From positions 1-64,000 of the forward strand of contig JADJIV010000015.1 of assembly GCA_016706845.1 (NCBI GenBank): DNA of 64,000 bases, given 5' to 3'. The notes beneath the pieces were generated by a model. It did no database searches and had not been told where the DNA came from. It worked only from the letters and a program-made list of their open reading frames with translations. The DNA comes from PNOJ01 sp016706845 (GTDB lineage Bacteria; Krumholzibacteriota; Krumholzibacteriia; LZORAL124-64-63). Positions 63,396 through 64,000 of the stretch are shown piece after piece. Within the stretch, counting starts at the first letter, position 1. Each line of letters starts with the position of its first letter. Made by a program: the position numbers and the translations under genes.

Positions 63396-64000
63396 TCAGG
63401 CCGGCGCGTCGTCCCCCCCGATGTGGAGCTCGCGCGCCGGATCGGTGATCGCGCCGATCTTCACGGCGTAGCTCGACCGCTCGGCGATGTCCCGGTCGGT
63501 GATCAGGTGCGCGTCGATCAGCCCCGCGCTGCGGTAGCCGGTGCGCAGGTAGTTGATCTCGGCCAGGCAGCGGCTCCAGCCGTCGAGCCAGACCCGCAGG
63601 GCCGCCTGGCGCTCCGGATCGTCCCCGACGTGGACCAGCAGGTCGATGTCGCTGCCCGGCCCGGCCGTCGCGTTCTTCACGCTGCCGAAGACGTACATCG
63701 CCTTGACGCCGTAGCGCGCCGCGTCGAGGTCGTGTGCGATCCGCTCGGCCATCTGCAGCCGCCAGCGCCAGACCTCGCCGGGCTTGCCGATCAGCTCGGC
63801 CGCGGCGTCAGCGCCCGTGCCCCGCTCGAGGCCGGGCTCGACGAAGCAGGCCAGCGCCTCGTCGAGGTCGGCGTTGAGCAGCACGCGCAGCACGCGCCCC
63901 CCGGTCTCGGCCTGCACGTCGATCACCCGCAGCGTGCCCGCGATCGCGGCGTGCTGCGGCAGCAGTTCGGGCAGCAGGTTGCGCGCCCCCAGCAGGAACT
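63396..64000 (-). CDS. C-terminal part of a protein with a nucleotidyltransferase domain (runs off window)
   Basis: The frame is open to the right edge (FLLGARNLLPELLPQHAAIA at the edge). About 200 residues visible. The last 130 contain a minimal nucleotidyltransferase motif KAMYVFGSVKNATAGPGSDI followed by DLLVHV: GS-x(10)-D-x-D, as in polymerase-beta-like and MNT-type domains. Preceding residues EALACFVEPGLERGTG are not recognised. It is probably a C-terminal nucleotidyltransferase domain fused to a larger protein; the N-terminal identity needs sequence beyond the window. Confidence 0.7.
   Translation of the reverse strand, partial: FLLGARNLLPELLPQHAAIAGTLRVIDVQAETGGRVLRVLLNADLDEALACFVEPGLERGTGADAAAELIGKPGEVWRWRLQMAERIAHDLDAARYGVKAMYVFGSVKNATAGPGSDIDLLVHVGDDPERQAALRVWLDGWSRCLAEINYLRTGYRSAGLIDAHLITDRDIAERSSYAVKIGAITDPARELHIGGDDAPA

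Overview
This window is chromosomal core sequence from a very GC-rich (about 70% G+C by eye), Gram-negative-type bacterium. It encodes a Kdo transferase and a family-9 heptosyltransferase-like enzyme (LPS), Lol/SPase-type lipoproteins, a TSP3-repeat outer-membrane-like protein, a nine-heme lipoprotein cytochrome, a gingipain-like C25 peptidase with a FlgD-type C-terminal sorting domain, and a GFM1-like EF-G. This mix suggests a deep FCB-type lineage such as Eisenbacteria, Krumholzibacteriota or Latescibacterota. That placement is an inference; no 16S gene is present. No phage, IS transposase or CRISPR array was seen. A tRNA-Sec gene shows that the genome can decode selenocysteine.

Layout: 1-8109 (minus) is an overlapping chain with a DUF5683-like protein, lepA, lepB, hemW, hrcA, grpE, dnaJ and rsmE. 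8068-13087 carries a lipid/diacylglycerol kinase, tRNA-Sec, ridA, glmS, a GlmM-type mutase and tRNA-Thr/tRNA-Phe. 13234-24593 holds galE-uvrA, mazG, a TSP3-repeat protein, DUF1844, two CorC/HlyC-type CBS proteins and a GT9-waaA pair. 24584-25958 is queC-queE. 26058-33578 is an accessory stretch of exported proteins: a lipoprotein, an M1 aminopeptidase, a nonaheme cytochrome, an M49-like lipoprotein and a repeat-domain secreted protein. 33898-43945 holds tRNA-Asp, nagZ, a SpoIID protein, the C25 peptidase, two paralogous secreted proteins, a dockerin-like secreted protein and tRNA-Val. 43936-59216 is housekeeping again (mltG, ruvX, an RsbW/STAS pair, rluD, lspA, a DksA/TraR protein, ileS, punA, yggT, yggS, a RecA-like ATPase, fusA, kbl, fba). 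59378-64000 holds ssrA (tmRNA), two striking 149-bp inverted-repeat elements around another secreted protein, gdhA, a phosphoesterase and a partial nucleotidyltransferase-domain protein.

Three things stand out. First, four different secreted proteins end in the same short tail (W-x-x-V/I-K-x-L-Y at the extreme C terminus), which looks like an undescribed sorting or anchoring signal. Second, two 149-bp elements, each with perfect 34-bp arms, have diverged in sequence from each other yet kept self-complementarity, and they bracket one of the tailed proteins. Third, about twenty genes, including essential ones (ileS, uvrA, lspA, fba), carry single-base frameshifts. The pattern is best explained by indel errors in the source sequence, so many gene models here are given across a frameshift.
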